Source: CAZGXI01 sp964529715
GTDB lineage: Bacteria > Chloroflexota > Anaerolineae > Aggregatilineales > Ch27
Reading direction: 5' to 3'
Assembly (NCBI GenBank): GCA_964529715.1
Contig: CAZGXI010000018.1
Coordinates: forward strand, 29,371 to 93,370
Length of the DNA: 64,000 nt
Shown here piece after piece: positions 7,079-17,000 of this stretch. Every line of letters begins with the position of its first letter. The first letter of the stretch is position 1. The notes under the pieces are model-generated. The model searched no databases and was not told the DNA's origin. It saw only the letters and a list, made by a program, of their open reading frames with translations. Position numbers and translations under genes: made by a program.

Positions 7079-9949
7079 ATGACACAACTCCACCTCACCG
7101 TGAACGATGTCGAATACACCCTGGATGTATCTCCTTCGCGCACGCTGGCCGAGGTCTTGCGCTATGACCTGGGCCTCACGGGCACCAAGATCGGTTGCGC
7201 CGAGGCCGAGTGTGGTGCTTGCACCGTGCACGTGAACGGCGTGCCGACCCTTTCCTGTATCTACCCGGCTTTCAAGGCAGATGGGGCGCACATTGTCACC
7301 ATCGAAGGGCTGGCGCAAGTTGATGAGCAGGGCGAACACCTGCACGCGCTCCAGCAGGCGTTCATCGATCATGGCGCGGTGCAGTGCGGCTTCTGCACGC
7401 CGGGGCTGATCATGACCGCCGCCGCCCTGCTGGAGGAGAATCCCGACCCCGACGAGCGCGCCATCAAGGTGGCACTCAAGGATACCTACTGCCGCTGCAC
7501 CGGCTATGCCAGCGTGATCCGTGCCATTCAGTCGGCGGCGCGGGTGCGGCGTGGCCTGCCTCCGCTGCCCCCCGCCGAGCCGGACGTGGCCGAGCCGATG
7601 CAGCATATCAGTCGCAGCGAAAAGGTCCAGGACGTGGTGGCGCGCGTCACCGGGCGGGCCAGATACACCGACGACTACACGTTTGAAGGAATGCTCCACG
7701 CGCGCACGCTGCGCGCGGCCTACCCACACGCCCGCATCCTGAGCATTGACACGCGCCGGGCAAAGGCTTTACCTGGCGTGCGCGCCGTCTTGACCGCCGC
7801 CGATGTGCCGGGCGAAAACATTCACGGCCTGGTGCACCTGGATTGGCCGGTGTTGTGCGGCGACAAGGTGCGCTACATGGGCGATGCGGTGGCGATTGTC
7901 GCCGCCGACACGCCGGAGATCGCCGCTGCGGCGCTGGACCTGATCGACGTGCAGTACGAGCCGTTGCCGGTCGTGACCGGGCCGGTCGAGGCCCGCCAGC
8001 CGGACGCGCCGCTGGTGCACGAGGGGCGCGCCGACGGCAACCTGCTCAAGCATATCCGGGTTCGGCATGGCGACGTGGCGCGCGGCTTTGCCGAGGCCGA
8101 CGTGATCGTCGAGCGGACCTATCACACGCCCACGACCGAGCACGCCTTCCTCGAACCGGAGTGCAGCATCGGCGTGCCTGCCGGCTACGACGCCGAGCAC
8201 GACAAACTGACTGTCTACGTCGGCTCGCAGATTCCTTACCAGGACCGCAGCCAGATCGCGCGGGCGCTGGGCGTGCCGGAAGAGGCCGTGCGCGTGCGCG
8301 GCACATTGATCGGCGGCGGCTTTGGCGGCAAGGAGGACATCGCCGGGCAAATTCACGCCGCGCTGCTGGCGCAGGTCACGGGCCGCCCGGTGAAGATGCT
8401 CTACACCCGCCAGGAATCGCTGCTGTTCCATCCCAAGCGCCACGCGACGGTGATCCGCATCAAGACCGGAGCCAGGTACGACGGCACGTTGACAGCGGTG
8501 GAGGCCGAACTTTACGGCGACGGTGGGGCTTACGCGAGTCTTTCCGACAAGGTGATGACCCGCGCCACCACGCATGCCACCGGGCCTTATGACGTACCCA
8601 ACGCCAAAATCGACTGCTATGTGATGTACACCAACAACCCGCCGTCGGGGGCGTTCCGGGGGTTCGGCGTAACTCAGAGCGCCTTCGCCGTCGAGCAGAA
8701 TATGGACCTGGTGGCAGAGGCGTTGGGCATGGACCCGGTGGAATTCCGGTTGAAGAACGCGCAGCGCGTCGGCGTGACCACCGCGACGGGCCAGGTCCTG
8801 CGCGAGAGTGTGGGGCTGATCGAGACGATCCAGAAGGTCGATGCAGACATGCGCACACCCCCTGGTAGGGACCCGGCATGCCGGGTCCCTACCGAAGACA
8901 ATGGTGAGGGCGGCGAGGGCTTCCGCTGGGCTTGGCGCGAGGGCGACGTGGCCTATGGCTGGGGGGTTGCCTGCGCCTACAAAAACACTGGGCTGGGCGG
9001 CGGCGCACCGGACCGGGCCGATGCCGAGGTGGAAGCCTTCGCAGACGGCACGGTGGAAGTGCGCACCTCCTCGGCAGATATGGGGCAGGGCCTGGCGGCA
9101 GTGCTGGCGCAGTGCGCGGCGGAAGAACTGGGCTTGCCCTACGAGCGGGTGCGCGTGCTGCTCTCCGATACCGACCGGACGCCCAACGGTGGCCCGACGA
9201 CGGCCAGCCGCCAGACCTTTATGAGTGGAAACGCGGTCCGGCTGGCGGCGGCGGCCTTGCGCGAAGCCCTCAGCCGCGTGGTGGCCGAAGAACTAGACTG
9301 TCCGCCGGAGCGCCTGCGCTTCGAGGAGGGGCTGGTGCGCTACAACGGCGAAACCGTCACCTTCACCGACGCGGTGCGGCTGGCAAAACGTCAGGGCATG
9401 GAAACGCGCATCTTGCAGGAATATTGGGGTCCCAAGACACAGCCGCTGGGCGAAGGGGGCGACATGCATTTCGCCTTCTCTTATGCGACCCAGGCCGCGC
9501 TCGTCTCGGTAGACCTGAAGACGGGCGCTGTGCACGTGCACCGGATCATTTCGGCTACCGACATTGGACGGGCGATCAACCCGCTGCTGGTGCAGGGACA
9601 GATCGAGGGCGGCATCGTGATGGCGCTGGGCTACTGCCTGACCGAGAGCTACATCGTGGAGCAGGGCGTGCCCTGGAGTACGCTGCTGGCCCGCTACAAG
9701 ATGCCGTCTATCCGGCACGCGCCGGCGATCACGTCCTATCTGGTGGAGCACCGCGCCAGCGAAGGGCCTTACGGCGCGAAGGGCGTGGGCGAAATCCCCT
9801 CGATCAACACGGCGCCGGCCATCTGCAACGCGATCTACCACGCGGTCGGCGTGCGTGTGTACAGTCTGCCGGTGGACCAGGATGCGCTGTTGCGCGCCCT
9901 GCGCGAGGGCCGTTCTGAGGTGCACACGGCCTGGCAAGATGTGCGGTAG
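7079..9949 (+). CDS. Fused [2Fe-2S]-molybdopterin xanthine dehydrogenase-like hydroxylase
   Basis: A molybdenum hydroxylase that probably oxidises an N-heterocycle or aldehyde. Residues 1-160 form the two-cluster ferredoxin-like part: C40, C45, C48 and C60 of the plant-type cluster, then QCGFCTPG (C103, C106) and YCRCTGY (C138, C140). From about residue 180 the aldehyde oxidase/xanthine dehydrogenase molybdopterin domains follow, with GGGFGGKED, PPSGAFRGFG and a C-terminal GAKGVGEIPS that holds the catalytic Glu. The 956-aa Fe-S plus Mo fusion without an FAD domain recalls the selenium-dependent XDH group, but substrate is unproven. ATG 7079 (MTQLHLT) is chosen over ATG 7001, which lies inside a repeat. 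No FAD subunit, maturation factor or transporter adjoins it. Codons 596-605 consist of a perfect 30-nt palindrome. Confidence 0.88.
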   Translation: MTQLHLTVNDVEYTLDVSPSRTLAEVLRYDLGLTGTKIGCAEAECGACTVHVNGVPTLSCIYPAFKADGAHIVTIEGLAQVDEQGEHLHALQQAFIDHGAVQCGFCTPGLIMTAAALLEENPDPDERAIKVALKDTYCRCTGYASVIRAIQSAARVRRGLPPLPPAEPDVAEPMQHISRSEKVQDVVARVTGRARYTDDYTFEGMLHARTLRAAYPHARILSIDTRRAKALPGVRAVLTAADVPGENIHGLVHLDWPVLCGDKVRYMGDAVAIVAADTPEIAAAALDLIDVQYEPLPVVTGPVEARQPDAPLVHEGRADGNLLKHIRVRHGDVARGFAEADVIVERTYHTPTTEHAFLEPECSIGVPAGYDAEHDKLTVYVGSQIPYQDRSQIARALGVPEEAVRVRGTLIGGGFGGKEDIAGQIHAALLAQVTGRPVKMLYTRQESLLFHPKRHATVIRIKTGARYDGTLTAVEAELYGDGGAYASLSDKVMTRATTHATGPYDVPNAKIDCYVMYTNNPPSGAFRGFGVTQSAFAVEQNMDLVAEALGMDPVEFRLKNAQRVGVTTATGQVLRESVGLIETIQKVDADMRTPPGRDPACRVPTEDNGEGGEGFRWAWREGDVAYGWGVACAYKNTGLGGGAPDRADAEVEAFADGTVEVRTSSADMGQGLAAVLAQCAAEELGLPYERVRVLLSDTDRTPNGGPTTASRQTFMSGNAVRLAAAALREALSRVVAEELDCPPERLRFEEGLVRYNGETVTFTDAVRLAKRQGMETRILQEYWGPKTQPLGEGGDMHFAFSYATQAALVSVDLKTGAVHVHRIISATDIGRAINPLLVQGQIEGGIVMALGYCLTESYIVEQGVPWSTLLARYKMPSIRHAPAITSYLVEHRASEGPYGAKGVGEIPSINTAPAICNAIYHAVGVRVYSLPVDQDALLRALREGRSEVHTAWQDVR
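8864..8893. repeat. Perfect 30-nt palindrome inside the hydroxylase gene
   Basis: GGTAGGGACCCGGCA and its exact complement TGCCGGGTCCCTACC form a perfect palindrome. It occupies exactly ten codons (GRDPACRVPT) and leaves the frame intact. A near copy lies in the gap at 13921-13949. Confidence 0.85.
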
Positions 9950-10118
9950 CAGTCTGGCTGGGGCGGGCGGCGGCGGAGGCGCGGCTCAAGATGATAACAC
10001 CTGCGTCCCATGCGCAGGGGGCGTCTGCCACCCGCCTGTTCCGCGTCGGATAGAGCCGGCGGCGAAGTCTGGTAGCTTCTGAGAGTCGGGCGGTGGTAAA
10101 GTCGAACATGACAATGTG

Positions 10119-10145
10119 GTAGGGGCGCAGCAGGCTGCGCTCCTG
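10119..10145. repeat. Dispersed palindrome copy before the thiolase gene
   Basis: GTAGGGGCGCAGCAGGCTGC followed by GCTCCTG is a diverged member of the GTAGGGGCG palindrome family. It lies 40 nt upstream of the thiolase start. Confidence 0.65.
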
Positions 10146-10185
10146 TCTCCAAGACAGGTTTTTCCAACAAGGAGCACAAACCCCC

Positions 10186-11343
10186 ATGCGTGAGGTGTGC
10201 ATTATCGGAATCGGCCAGACGGCCATCAGTGAACATTGGGACCTCAGTCTACGCCAGTTGGCCTATGCGGCGCTCAAGGCGGCGGTGGACGACGCCGGTA
10301 TCGAGCGGCCTGAGGCGCTGTTCGTAGGTAACATGCTGGCCGCGCGCCTCAGTGATCAAGCCCACCTGGGCGCGCTGATCGCAGACCACGCCGGTTGGCG
10401 TGGCATCGAGGCTGCGACAATCGAGGCGGCCTGCGCGTCCGGCGGCGCGGCATTCCAGGCAGGCGTGCGCGCGGTGGCGAGCGGCATGATCGACGTGGCG
10501 GCTGTGTGCGGCGTGGAGAAGATGACCGACGCCACCAGCGAACAGGTCGTTTCTGGCCTGGCGACCGCCGCCGACGCCGACTACGAGGTGGCGAACGGCG
10601 TCACATTCGTGGCGCTCAACGCCCTGGTGATGCAGCGTTACATGTACGAGTATAACATCCCGCACGAGGCGTTTGCGGGCTTCAGCGTCAACGCGCACCA
10701 GAACGCTGTCCACAACCCCAACGCCATGTTCCGCAAGGCCATTACGCCAGAGACTTACCTCAAGGCGGCCATGATCTCTCCGCCCATTAACCTGTACGAC
10801 AGTTCGCCCATCTGCGATGGCGCGGCGGCGGCCATCCTGTGCCCGTTGGACATGGCCCACGATCTCTCGCACAACGTGCCGGTCCGGGTGCTGGCGAGCG
10901 CCAGTGCCATCGACTCGCTCGACCTCGCCAGCCGCCACGACCTGCTCGGCCTGGAAGCGGCCCGTCGCAGCGCGCAGAAGGCGTATGATCAAGCCGGCCT
11001 GTCGCCTGCCGACATCGACCTGTTCGAGGTGCACGACGCCTTTACGATCATGGCGGCGCTAAGCCTGGAAGCGGCGGGGTTTGCCGAACGCGGCCAGGGC
11101 ACACGCCTGGCGCAGGAGGGCGAGATCACGCTTGCCGGACGCATCCCGATTGCCACAATGGGCGGCCTGAAGGCGCGCGGCCATCCGGTCGGCGCGACGG
11201 GGGTCTACGAGATCGTGGACCTGGCGACTCAGCTTCGCGGCGAGGCAGGGGCCAACCAGGTCAAAGACGCCGCTATCGGCATGACACAGAACATCGGCGG
11301 CACCGGCGCGACGGTGGTCACGCACATCCTGGCAAGGGCGTGA
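10186..11343 (+). CDS. Thiolase-family acyl-CoA acetyltransferase (SCP-x type)
   Basis: A thiolase-fold enzyme acting on acyl-CoA by Claisen condensation or thiolytic cleavage. The N-terminus is MREVCIIGIGQTA. The nucleophilic Cys is C83 in EAACASGGAAF. The general-base His lies in GGLKARGHPVGATGVYEI. The C-terminal region reads NIGGTGATVVTHIL, lacking the second Cys of classical thiolases, which is typical of SCP-x/archaeal-type thiolases. Those proteins often pair with a zinc-ribbon OB-fold (DUF35) partner and an HMG-CoA synthase, but neither is present here. ATG 10186 follows AAGGAGCACAAACCCCC, and the length of 385 aa is normal. It appears to stand alone. Confidence 0.88.
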   Translation: MREVCIIGIGQTAISEHWDLSLRQLAYAALKAAVDDAGIERPEALFVGNMLAARLSDQAHLGALIADHAGWRGIEAATIEAACASGGAAFQAGVRAVASGMIDVAAVCGVEKMTDATSEQVVSGLATAADADYEVANGVTFVALNALVMQRYMYEYNIPHEAFAGFSVNAHQNAVHNPNAMFRKAITPETYLKAAMISPPINLYDSSPICDGAAAAILCPLDMAHDLSHNVPVRVLASASAIDSLDLASRHDLLGLEAARRSAQKAYDQAGLSPADIDLFEVHDAFTIMAALSLEAAGFAERGQGTRLAQEGEITLAGRIPIATMGGLKARGHPVGATGVYEIVDLATQLRGEAGANQVKDAAIGMTQNIGGTGATVVTHILARA

Positions 11344-11363
11344 CGTCCAACCCAGGTCTGCAA

Positions 11364-11391
11364 GCAGGGGTGCAACATGTTGCGCCCCTAC
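11364..11391. repeat. Dispersed palindrome copy after the thiolase gene
   Basis: GCAGGGGTGCAACATGTTGC followed by GCCCCTAC, centred on CATG. It lies in the convergent gap between the thiolase and the SH3/M23 gene. Confidence 0.7.
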
Positions 11392-11410
11392 GGGGTGTCG
11401 GTAGAACCTG

Positions 11411-12637
11411 TTACCGCATAAACAGCACGCCGGGGTCCATCAGCCCGTTCAACATACGCGACCATTCCGTCTCGTTGGCGTTGGCACAGGCGCGGATTTC
11501 CAGATGCACGTGCGGCGCTTCGGAATTGCCGGTCGTGCCGCACGCGCCGATCTGCGTGCCGCCGGCCAGCGTTTGCCCCGCTGTGACGGTGATTGCGCTC
11601 AGGTGCGCGCACATCACGAAGATCGCCGCGCCAGACAGCCCCTTGCTCTTGAGATATTCGCGCGTCGAGATGGGAAGCTGGTCGTTGGTGTAGCGCACGA
11701 TGACGTAGTGGCCGTAGCCGTAGCCCCAGCCCGGATCGCTGAAAATGGATGGGTCGCCGATCTTGAGGCCCTGATGGATCACGCTTGGCTTGTCGGGGGT
11801 AGGCTTGCTGGCCTTGAAGACCTTGAGCACCGTCGCGCCGTTCGGCCCGCACAGGACCGGCTCGCCGTTGTTCGCGCCCAGGTCCCAGCCGGGGTGTTGC
11901 GGCTGCGGCCCGACAAAGCCGCGTACCCACCAGTAGTTCGGCACGGCCATCGGAGCTGGGTACAGGTCCATCTTGAGGCCGAACTGCGCGCAGGCGGCCC
12001 CCTGGAAGTGCAGCAGGTCCTCGCGCATCCAGCCGTCCAGCCCCGTCGCGCTGACGTGCGCCCAGCGGAACGGCCCGCCCACTTCCTGCTTAAGGTCCAG
12101 CACCTCCACTGTCTTGCCGAAGTCCAGGCGGGTAATCTCGACGAAGTTCGTGCCCGGCCCGGAGCGCACACGCCCGCCGTCGCGCATGATCACGACGGCA
12201 GAAGCGCCGGGCATGGCGGTCGTTGGGGCCGCCGGGGCGACCGGCTCAGGCGCACGCGCCGCCGGGGTCATCGCTTCAGGCGCGGCAGACGCGGGCGCCA
12301 TCGAGCGCGTCAGGGCATAACCCTGGGTCTTGACCGTGACCGTCCCATAGCCGAAGGCTGACCAGTCGCCCGGTTCCAGGTCCAGCAGATCGTCGCGTCC
12401 CCAACCCTCCTGCCCATTGGGAAAGCGCAGCTTGAACCACTGATAGATTTTGGGTTTATCTTTGGGAGTTTGCCCCTGTTCGTCGGGGCGAACCTCCAGC
12501 ACAGGCAGGCCCGCCAGACCGACGGACGCTTTGAACAGCAGCGCGTAGCCCGTGTTCGGCCCGGAGCGGATGTTGATTTCGGTGACGGCGGGGTTTTCGA
12601 CGATACCGCGAATCGTGACCGTACAGATTCCGGGCAT
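11411..12637 (-). CDS. SH3-domain M23 (LytM-type) peptidase family protein
   Basis: Two bacterial SH3-like modules precede a LytM/M23 metallopeptidase fold. SH3 unit 1 (about residues 5-90) has NIRSGPNTGYALLF; unit 2 (about 145-215) has GRVRSGPGTNFVEI, and an Ala/Pro linker separates them. The peptidase part has HPGWDLGANNGEP, YGHYVIVRY and APHVHLEIR, covering the HxxxD and HxH zinc ligands. M23 enzymes usually cut peptidoglycan cross-bridges, but no signal peptide is visible here, so export or another substrate is open. The start at 12637 follows AAAGGAGTATTTTT. A good promoter lies at 12673-12701. It is a single gene converging on the thiolase. Confidence 0.82.
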   Translation of the reverse strand: MPGICTVTIRGIVENPAVTEINIRSGPNTGYALLFKASVGLAGLPVLEVRPDEQGQTPKDKPKIYQWFKLRFPNGQEGWGRDDLLDLEPGDWSAFGYGTVTVKTQGYALTRSMAPASAAPEAMTPAARAPEPVAPAAPTTAMPGASAVVIMRDGGRVRSGPGTNFVEITRLDFGKTVEVLDLKQEVGGPFRWAHVSATGLDGWMREDLLHFQGAACAQFGLKMDLYPAPMAVPNYWWVRGFVGPQPQHPGWDLGANNGEPVLCGPNGATVLKVFKASKPTPDKPSVIHQGLKIGDPSIFSDPGWGYGYGHYVIVRYTNDQLPISTREYLKSKGLSGAAIFVMCAHLSAITVTAGQTLAGGTQIGACGTTGNSEAPHVHLEIRACANANETEWSRMLNGLMDPGVLFMR

Positions 12638-12672
12638 AAAAATACTCCTTTACATACACCAGGCGCACTTGC

Positions 12673-12701
12673 ATCATACAACACTTGAGCCGATGTGTAA
12701 A
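12673..12701 (-). promoter_or_regulatory. Sigma-70-type promoter for the SH3/M23 gene
   Basis: On the minus strand TTTACA (12701-12696), a 17-bp spacer and TATGAT (12678-12673) form a good promoter. It gives a leader of about 30 nt before the RBS and start at 12637. Confidence 0.65.
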
Positions 12702-12833
12702 CGCAGCGTGAAAAAAGTCACGAAAAATTCATTGAGTGCGAACGCTTTGGGCCGAAAGGGTCGCGCAGCGGGCGGATTTCTGTTACCCTTGCGCCAGACG
12801 AGGATCGGCCTCACTGGGAAGGTGGGAAGCGCC

Positions 12834-13367
12834 ATGTATGGCCTGGCTTCGCTGCTGGATGCGGACCATGAGCGGTTGGTCAAAGACTTGTGGGCCGAAC
12901 TCAAGAGTGGGTTTGGCGTGCGGGGTATCTATCAGACGCCCTTTGCGCACTTCTCGTACCAGATCGCCGAAAGTTACGATCTGGCGCTGCTCGAACCCCT
13001 CTTGCGGCGACTGGCCAGCAGCACCGCGCCCTTTTCCGTCTGGACGACCGGCCTGGGGGTGTTCACCGGCGCGCGTCCAGTGCTGTATATCCCGGTCGTG
13101 CGCGGCCCGGCGCTGGATCGCTTTCACCGGGCGCTGTGGGAGGCAGTCACGGCATCCAGGGCAGGGACCGGCGTGGCCGACTATTACGGCCCGGCGCGCT
13201 GGATGCCGCACATCACCATCGGCTTCGGTGACATCGACCGGGATAACCTGTGCAGCATCATACCTGCCCTCAGCGAGCGCGACTTCGCCTGGGAGATCGC
13301 GGTCGATAACGTTGTGGTCGGCGGTGACGAAGGCATTCTCTTGCGTGTGCCGCTGGAAGGGTCATAA
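12834..13367 (+). CDS. 2H phosphoesterase / 2'-5' RNA ligase-like protein
   Basis: A 177-aa protein with the two H-x-[ST] motifs of the 2H phosphoesterase superfamily: HFSYQI near residue 38 and HITIGF near residue 127. Members hydrolyse 2',3'-cyclic phosphodiesters or join RNA ends; the precise substrate here is unknown. ATG 12834 (MYGLASLLD) is chosen because GGTGGGAAG lies just upstream and the family begins with MYxLVSLLD-like sequence. Longer ORF versions run through the divergent promoter region. It is a single gene converging on the VOC protein. Confidence 0.78.
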   Translation: MYGLASLLDADHERLVKDLWAELKSGFGVRGIYQTPFAHFSYQIAESYDLALLEPLLRRLASSTAPFSVWTTGLGVFTGARPVLYIPVVRGPALDRFHRALWEAVTASRAGTGVADYYGPARWMPHITIGFGDIDRDNLCSIIPALSERDFAWEIAVDNVVVGGDEGILLRVPLEGS

Positions 13368-13375
13368 GTGGCGTA

Positions 13376-13402
13376 GTAGCGGCAGCTTCGAGCCGCCGCT
13401 AC
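13376..13402. repeat. Palindrome GTAGCGGC...GCCGCTAC
   Basis: GTAGCGGCAGCTTC followed by GAGCCGCCGCTAC. Its core differs from that of the GTAGGGGCG family, but the length and the terminal GTAG/CTAC are alike. It lies between convergent genes. Confidence 0.6.
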
Positions 13403-13437
13403 AGTACCAACCGCTCAAAAGTTCCTTCGAGGCCGAC

Positions 13438-13818
13438 TCACTCCAGCCAGTATTCAAGCTGAATGTTGTCGGGGTCGCGGAAGGCCATGTACAAGTTGCC
13501 GGACGGGGCGAACGTCTCCACGCCTTTGGTATCCACCCCGGCGGCGATCAGCTTATCGGCCAGGGCTTGCAAGGCCTCGCGGCTTGGCGCGGTGAAGGAC
13601 AGGTGATCCAGCCCGATGCGAAATTCGCTGAAGCGATCCCCCGGCGGGGTTTCCGGGTGCGTCATAAACCAGAAGCCCACGCCGCCGCAGACGAAATTGA
13701 AAATGTGATATTCGGGCATATAGTTGATCTCGAAGCCCAGTAGGTCGCCGTAAAAGGCGCGCGACCGCTCCAGATCGGAAACGGTCAGGATGATGTGGTT
13801 GAGGCCCGGAGTCTGCAT
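13438..13818 (-). CDS. VOC (glyoxalase/dioxygenase) family protein
   Basis: A 126-aa vicinal-oxygen-chelate protein with two beta-alpha-beta-beta-beta units. It starts LNHIILTVSDLERSRAFYGD, with a metal-ligand His in the first strand. The second half has GLDHLSFTAP and ends FRDPDNIQLEYW, with the terminal Glu ligand. Such proteins include glyoxalase I and fosfomycin-resistance enzymes; the substrate is unknown. The start follows GGGAGAAAACC. The gene has its own TTGACA-17-TAAGCT promoter and is a single transcription unit. Confidence 0.88.
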   Translation of the reverse strand: MQTPGLNHIILTVSDLERSRAFYGDLLGFEINYMPEYHIFNFVCGGVGFWFMTHPETPPGDRFSEFRIGLDHLSFTAPSREALQALADKLIAAGVDTKGVETFAPSGNLYMAFRDPDNIQLEYWLE

Positions 13819-13854
13819 GGTTTTCTCCCAAAAACAAAAAAGGCGTCACTCTCT

Positions 13855-13883
13855 AGCTTAGAACCTTTGTTCTTTTCTGTCAA
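13855..13883 (-). promoter_or_regulatory. Consensus promoter for the VOC gene
   Basis: On the minus strand TTGACA (13883-13878), a 17-bp spacer and TAAGCT (13860-13855) are present. The -35 is perfect. The predicted start of transcription is near 13848, about 30 nt before ATG 13818. Confidence 0.7.
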
Positions 13884-13920
13884 ATTCCGGTTTTGTAACC
13901 GTAGGAGATTGCATATCGGG

Positions 13921-13949
13921 GTAGGGATACGGCATGCCGTGTCCCTACC
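13921..13949. repeat. Dispersed palindrome copy upstream of priA
   Basis: GTAGGGATACGGCATGCC followed by GTGTCCCTACC. It is closest in sequence to the copy inside the hydroxylase gene at 8864-8893. Confidence 0.75.
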
Positions 13950-14051
13950 GGTGTCCACGTTAAAATAACCCATGTGCAATTGCCCTGCCGTAACCGCCGA
14001 CCGCCTGTTCGCTTCGCCGCCTGGACGTTAGCCGCGTAGACGCTTTTCGGG

Positions 14052-17000
14052 ATGCCGATGCAGTACGCCGAAGTTGCCGTCAACGTGCCCGTGAGCACGA
14101 CCTTCCATTATCACATCCCGCCGGAACTGGCCGGGCGGCTGCAACCCGGCCATCTGGTGCGGGTGTCGTTCGGCACGGCGGAACAGCCCGGCGTCGTTCT
14201 GGCGCTGAGCGATCAGACACCCGTCCTGGAAACCAAGCCGGTGTTGGAACTGCTCGATCCCGTCCCGGTGATGGACCAGCCGCACATCGACACGGCGCGC
14301 TGGCTGAGCCGGGAGACGCTCGCGCCGCTGGGGGCGTGTCTGTGGCTGTTCCTGCCGCCGGGGATCGCGGGCCGCTCCGACGTGCGCCTGAGCCTGGTTT
14401 CCTCTTCCCCTTCCCCCGTAATCCCCCTGCCTGCAGGTAGAGTAGAAAAATCCGGCGCTGACTCTCCCTCTCCGTCAACGGAGAGGGGGATGGGGGGGGA
14501 AGTTCCTGAGGGAGAGGAGCAGGGGGGGAGGGCGGACCCTGCCGCCGTGCAGCTCCTCAGCCTGCTGGCCCGGCGTGGCCCATTGCGCGGACGACAGGTA
14601 GCGGCGGCCCTGCGCGGCAAAGACTGGGAGCGCGCCGCCGATATGCTGGTCCGGCAGGGGCGCATCCGGCGAGAAGCCGTGCTTTCCCCACCTGCCGTGC
14701 AGCCGCACAAAGTTCGCACGGCCCGCCTGGCGATCCCTGCTGAGCAGGTGGATGCGGTCGCGCCGCTGCTGGGCCGCGAGAGCCGCCGCGCCAGCGTGCT
14801 CGAAGTGCTGCGCGCCGCGCCGGATGCCCGCCTGACCGTTGCGGCGTGCTGCCTGGCGGCGGGCTGTGGGGAGCAGGTCGTGCGCGCCCTGGCCGACGCG
14901 GGCGACGTGACGCTCACGCCCAAATCCCGCTGGCTGGAACTGGCCGTCCCCACCGATCAGATGAACCTCCGGCTGCAAGCGGGCGAATTCGACCGCGCCG
15001 CTGCGCAGAAAGCTACCCTGGAAGCCCTGGTCGCGGCGGGCGGCGTGCTCCCCGCCGGGGAGATTTCTTCATCCATTGCCGGGGCGCTGGCGAAGCAGCA
15101 TCTCGTCCGGTCCGGGGAGCAGCCTGCGACGGTTGAACTGGCCGCGCGCTACCGCACGCCAGACGGGCGCATCGACTCCGCCGCGCTCGCGGCCCGGCTC
15201 GTAGAACTGCGTGAGGGTCAGAAGGCGCTGGACGTACTGCGTTTGCTGGCGCGCGAAGAGGAGGCGGTAGCGGTTAACTGGATTTACGCCCAGACCGGCG
15301 CGCCGCTGAAACTGCTGCAAGACCTGGCTGAAGAAGGCCTGATCTTGCTGGGTGAGGAGGATGCCTGGCGCGATCCATTGGCCGGGCGGGACTTCGCCCC
15401 CACCATCGCGCCGCCCTTCACACGCGACCAGCAGGCCGCCTGGGAGCGCCTGCGCGAGCACATGGACGCGCTGCACTGGGAAGGACTGTCGCCCGCGCCG
15501 GATGCACCGCACGTCTTTCTGTTGCAAGGCGTCACCGGGTCGGGCAAGACGGAAGTCTATCTGCGCGCGGTGGAGCACACCCTGGCGCACGGGCGCGGCG
15601 CAATTGTGCTCGTGCCGGAAATCGCCCTCACGCCGCAGACGGTGGCCCGCTTTGCTGCGCGTTTCCCCGGCCAGGTGACGGTGGTGCACGGCGAACTCTC
15701 TCCCGGTGAGCGGTTCGACGCTTGGCGACGCGCCCGTTCCGGCGAACTGCGCGTCGTCGTCGGGACGCGCTCGGCCCTCTTTACGCCGCTACCAGACCTG
15801 GGGCTGGTCGTGCTGGATGAGGAGCACGATCACAGCTACAAGCAGTCGCCGCCGCACACCCTGCCCTGCTACCACGCCCGTGAGGCGGCCATTGAACTGA
15901 CCCGCCGCAGCCGGGGCGTAGTCATCCTGGGTAGCGCCACGCCCTCGGTCGAGAGCGTCTACGCTGCCGGGCGCGGCCTGATGCAGCGCATCGACCTGCC
16001 AGAGCGTGTGGCGGGCCACCGCGCCGTGTTCGATCCCGGCGGGCGCTATCACCCGGAGCGCGGCGGAGAGACGCGGGCCGCGGCCCTGCCGTCTGTACAG
16101 GTCGTGGACATGCGCGCTGAACTCAAGCAGGGCAATACCAGCATGTTCAGCCGGGCATTGCAGGCCGCCCTGGACCAGACCCTTGCGCGCGGGGAACAGG
16201 CGATCCTGTTCCTCAACCGGCGCGGCACGGCCAGCTACGTCTTCTGCCGCGACTGCGGCTACGTGGCGCAGTGTCCGCAGTGCGACATGCCCCTGACCTA
16301 TCACCAGGCCGACGATGCCATGCGCTGCCACCACTGCGGCTTCCGCGCCCAGCCGCCGCACGTCTGTCCGTCCTGCCGGGGCCGGCGGATCAAGCACTTC
16401 GGCGCGGGCACAGAGACGGTGCAGCAGGCGCTCGGCGACCTGTTCCCGCAGGCGCGCTCGATCCGCTGGGACCGCGACACGGCGGCGGGCCACCGCGCCC
16501 ACGAGGTTATCCTGACGCGCTTCGCCAACCGCGACGCCGATGTGCTGATCGGCACGCAGATGGTGGCGAAGGGCATCGACCTGCCCGGCGTGACGCTGGT
16601 GGGCGTGCTCAACGCCGATGTGGGGATCGCGCTGCCAGACTTCCGCGCCGCCGAGCGGACCTTTCAACTGCTGACGCAGGTGGTGGGGCGCGCGGGCCGC
16701 GCCGACCAACCGGGGCGCGGCATCATTCAGACCTATCGGCCCGATCACCCGGCCATTCAGGCGGCGGCCCGGCACGATACGGCGGGCTTTTACGCCCACG
16801 AGATCAAGGCCCGCCGCGACCTGGGCTATCCGCCATTCCGCCGCTTCGCCCGGCTGGTCATCTACAACGCCAGCGCGTCGCAGGCGCAGAAAGACGCCGA
16901 ACGCGCCGCCGGGATGCTGCGCGCGCGCCTGGCAGAGTTGAAGTTGGATGGCACGGAGTTGATCGGCCCCGCGCCGTGCTTCTTCGGCAAACTGGAAGGC

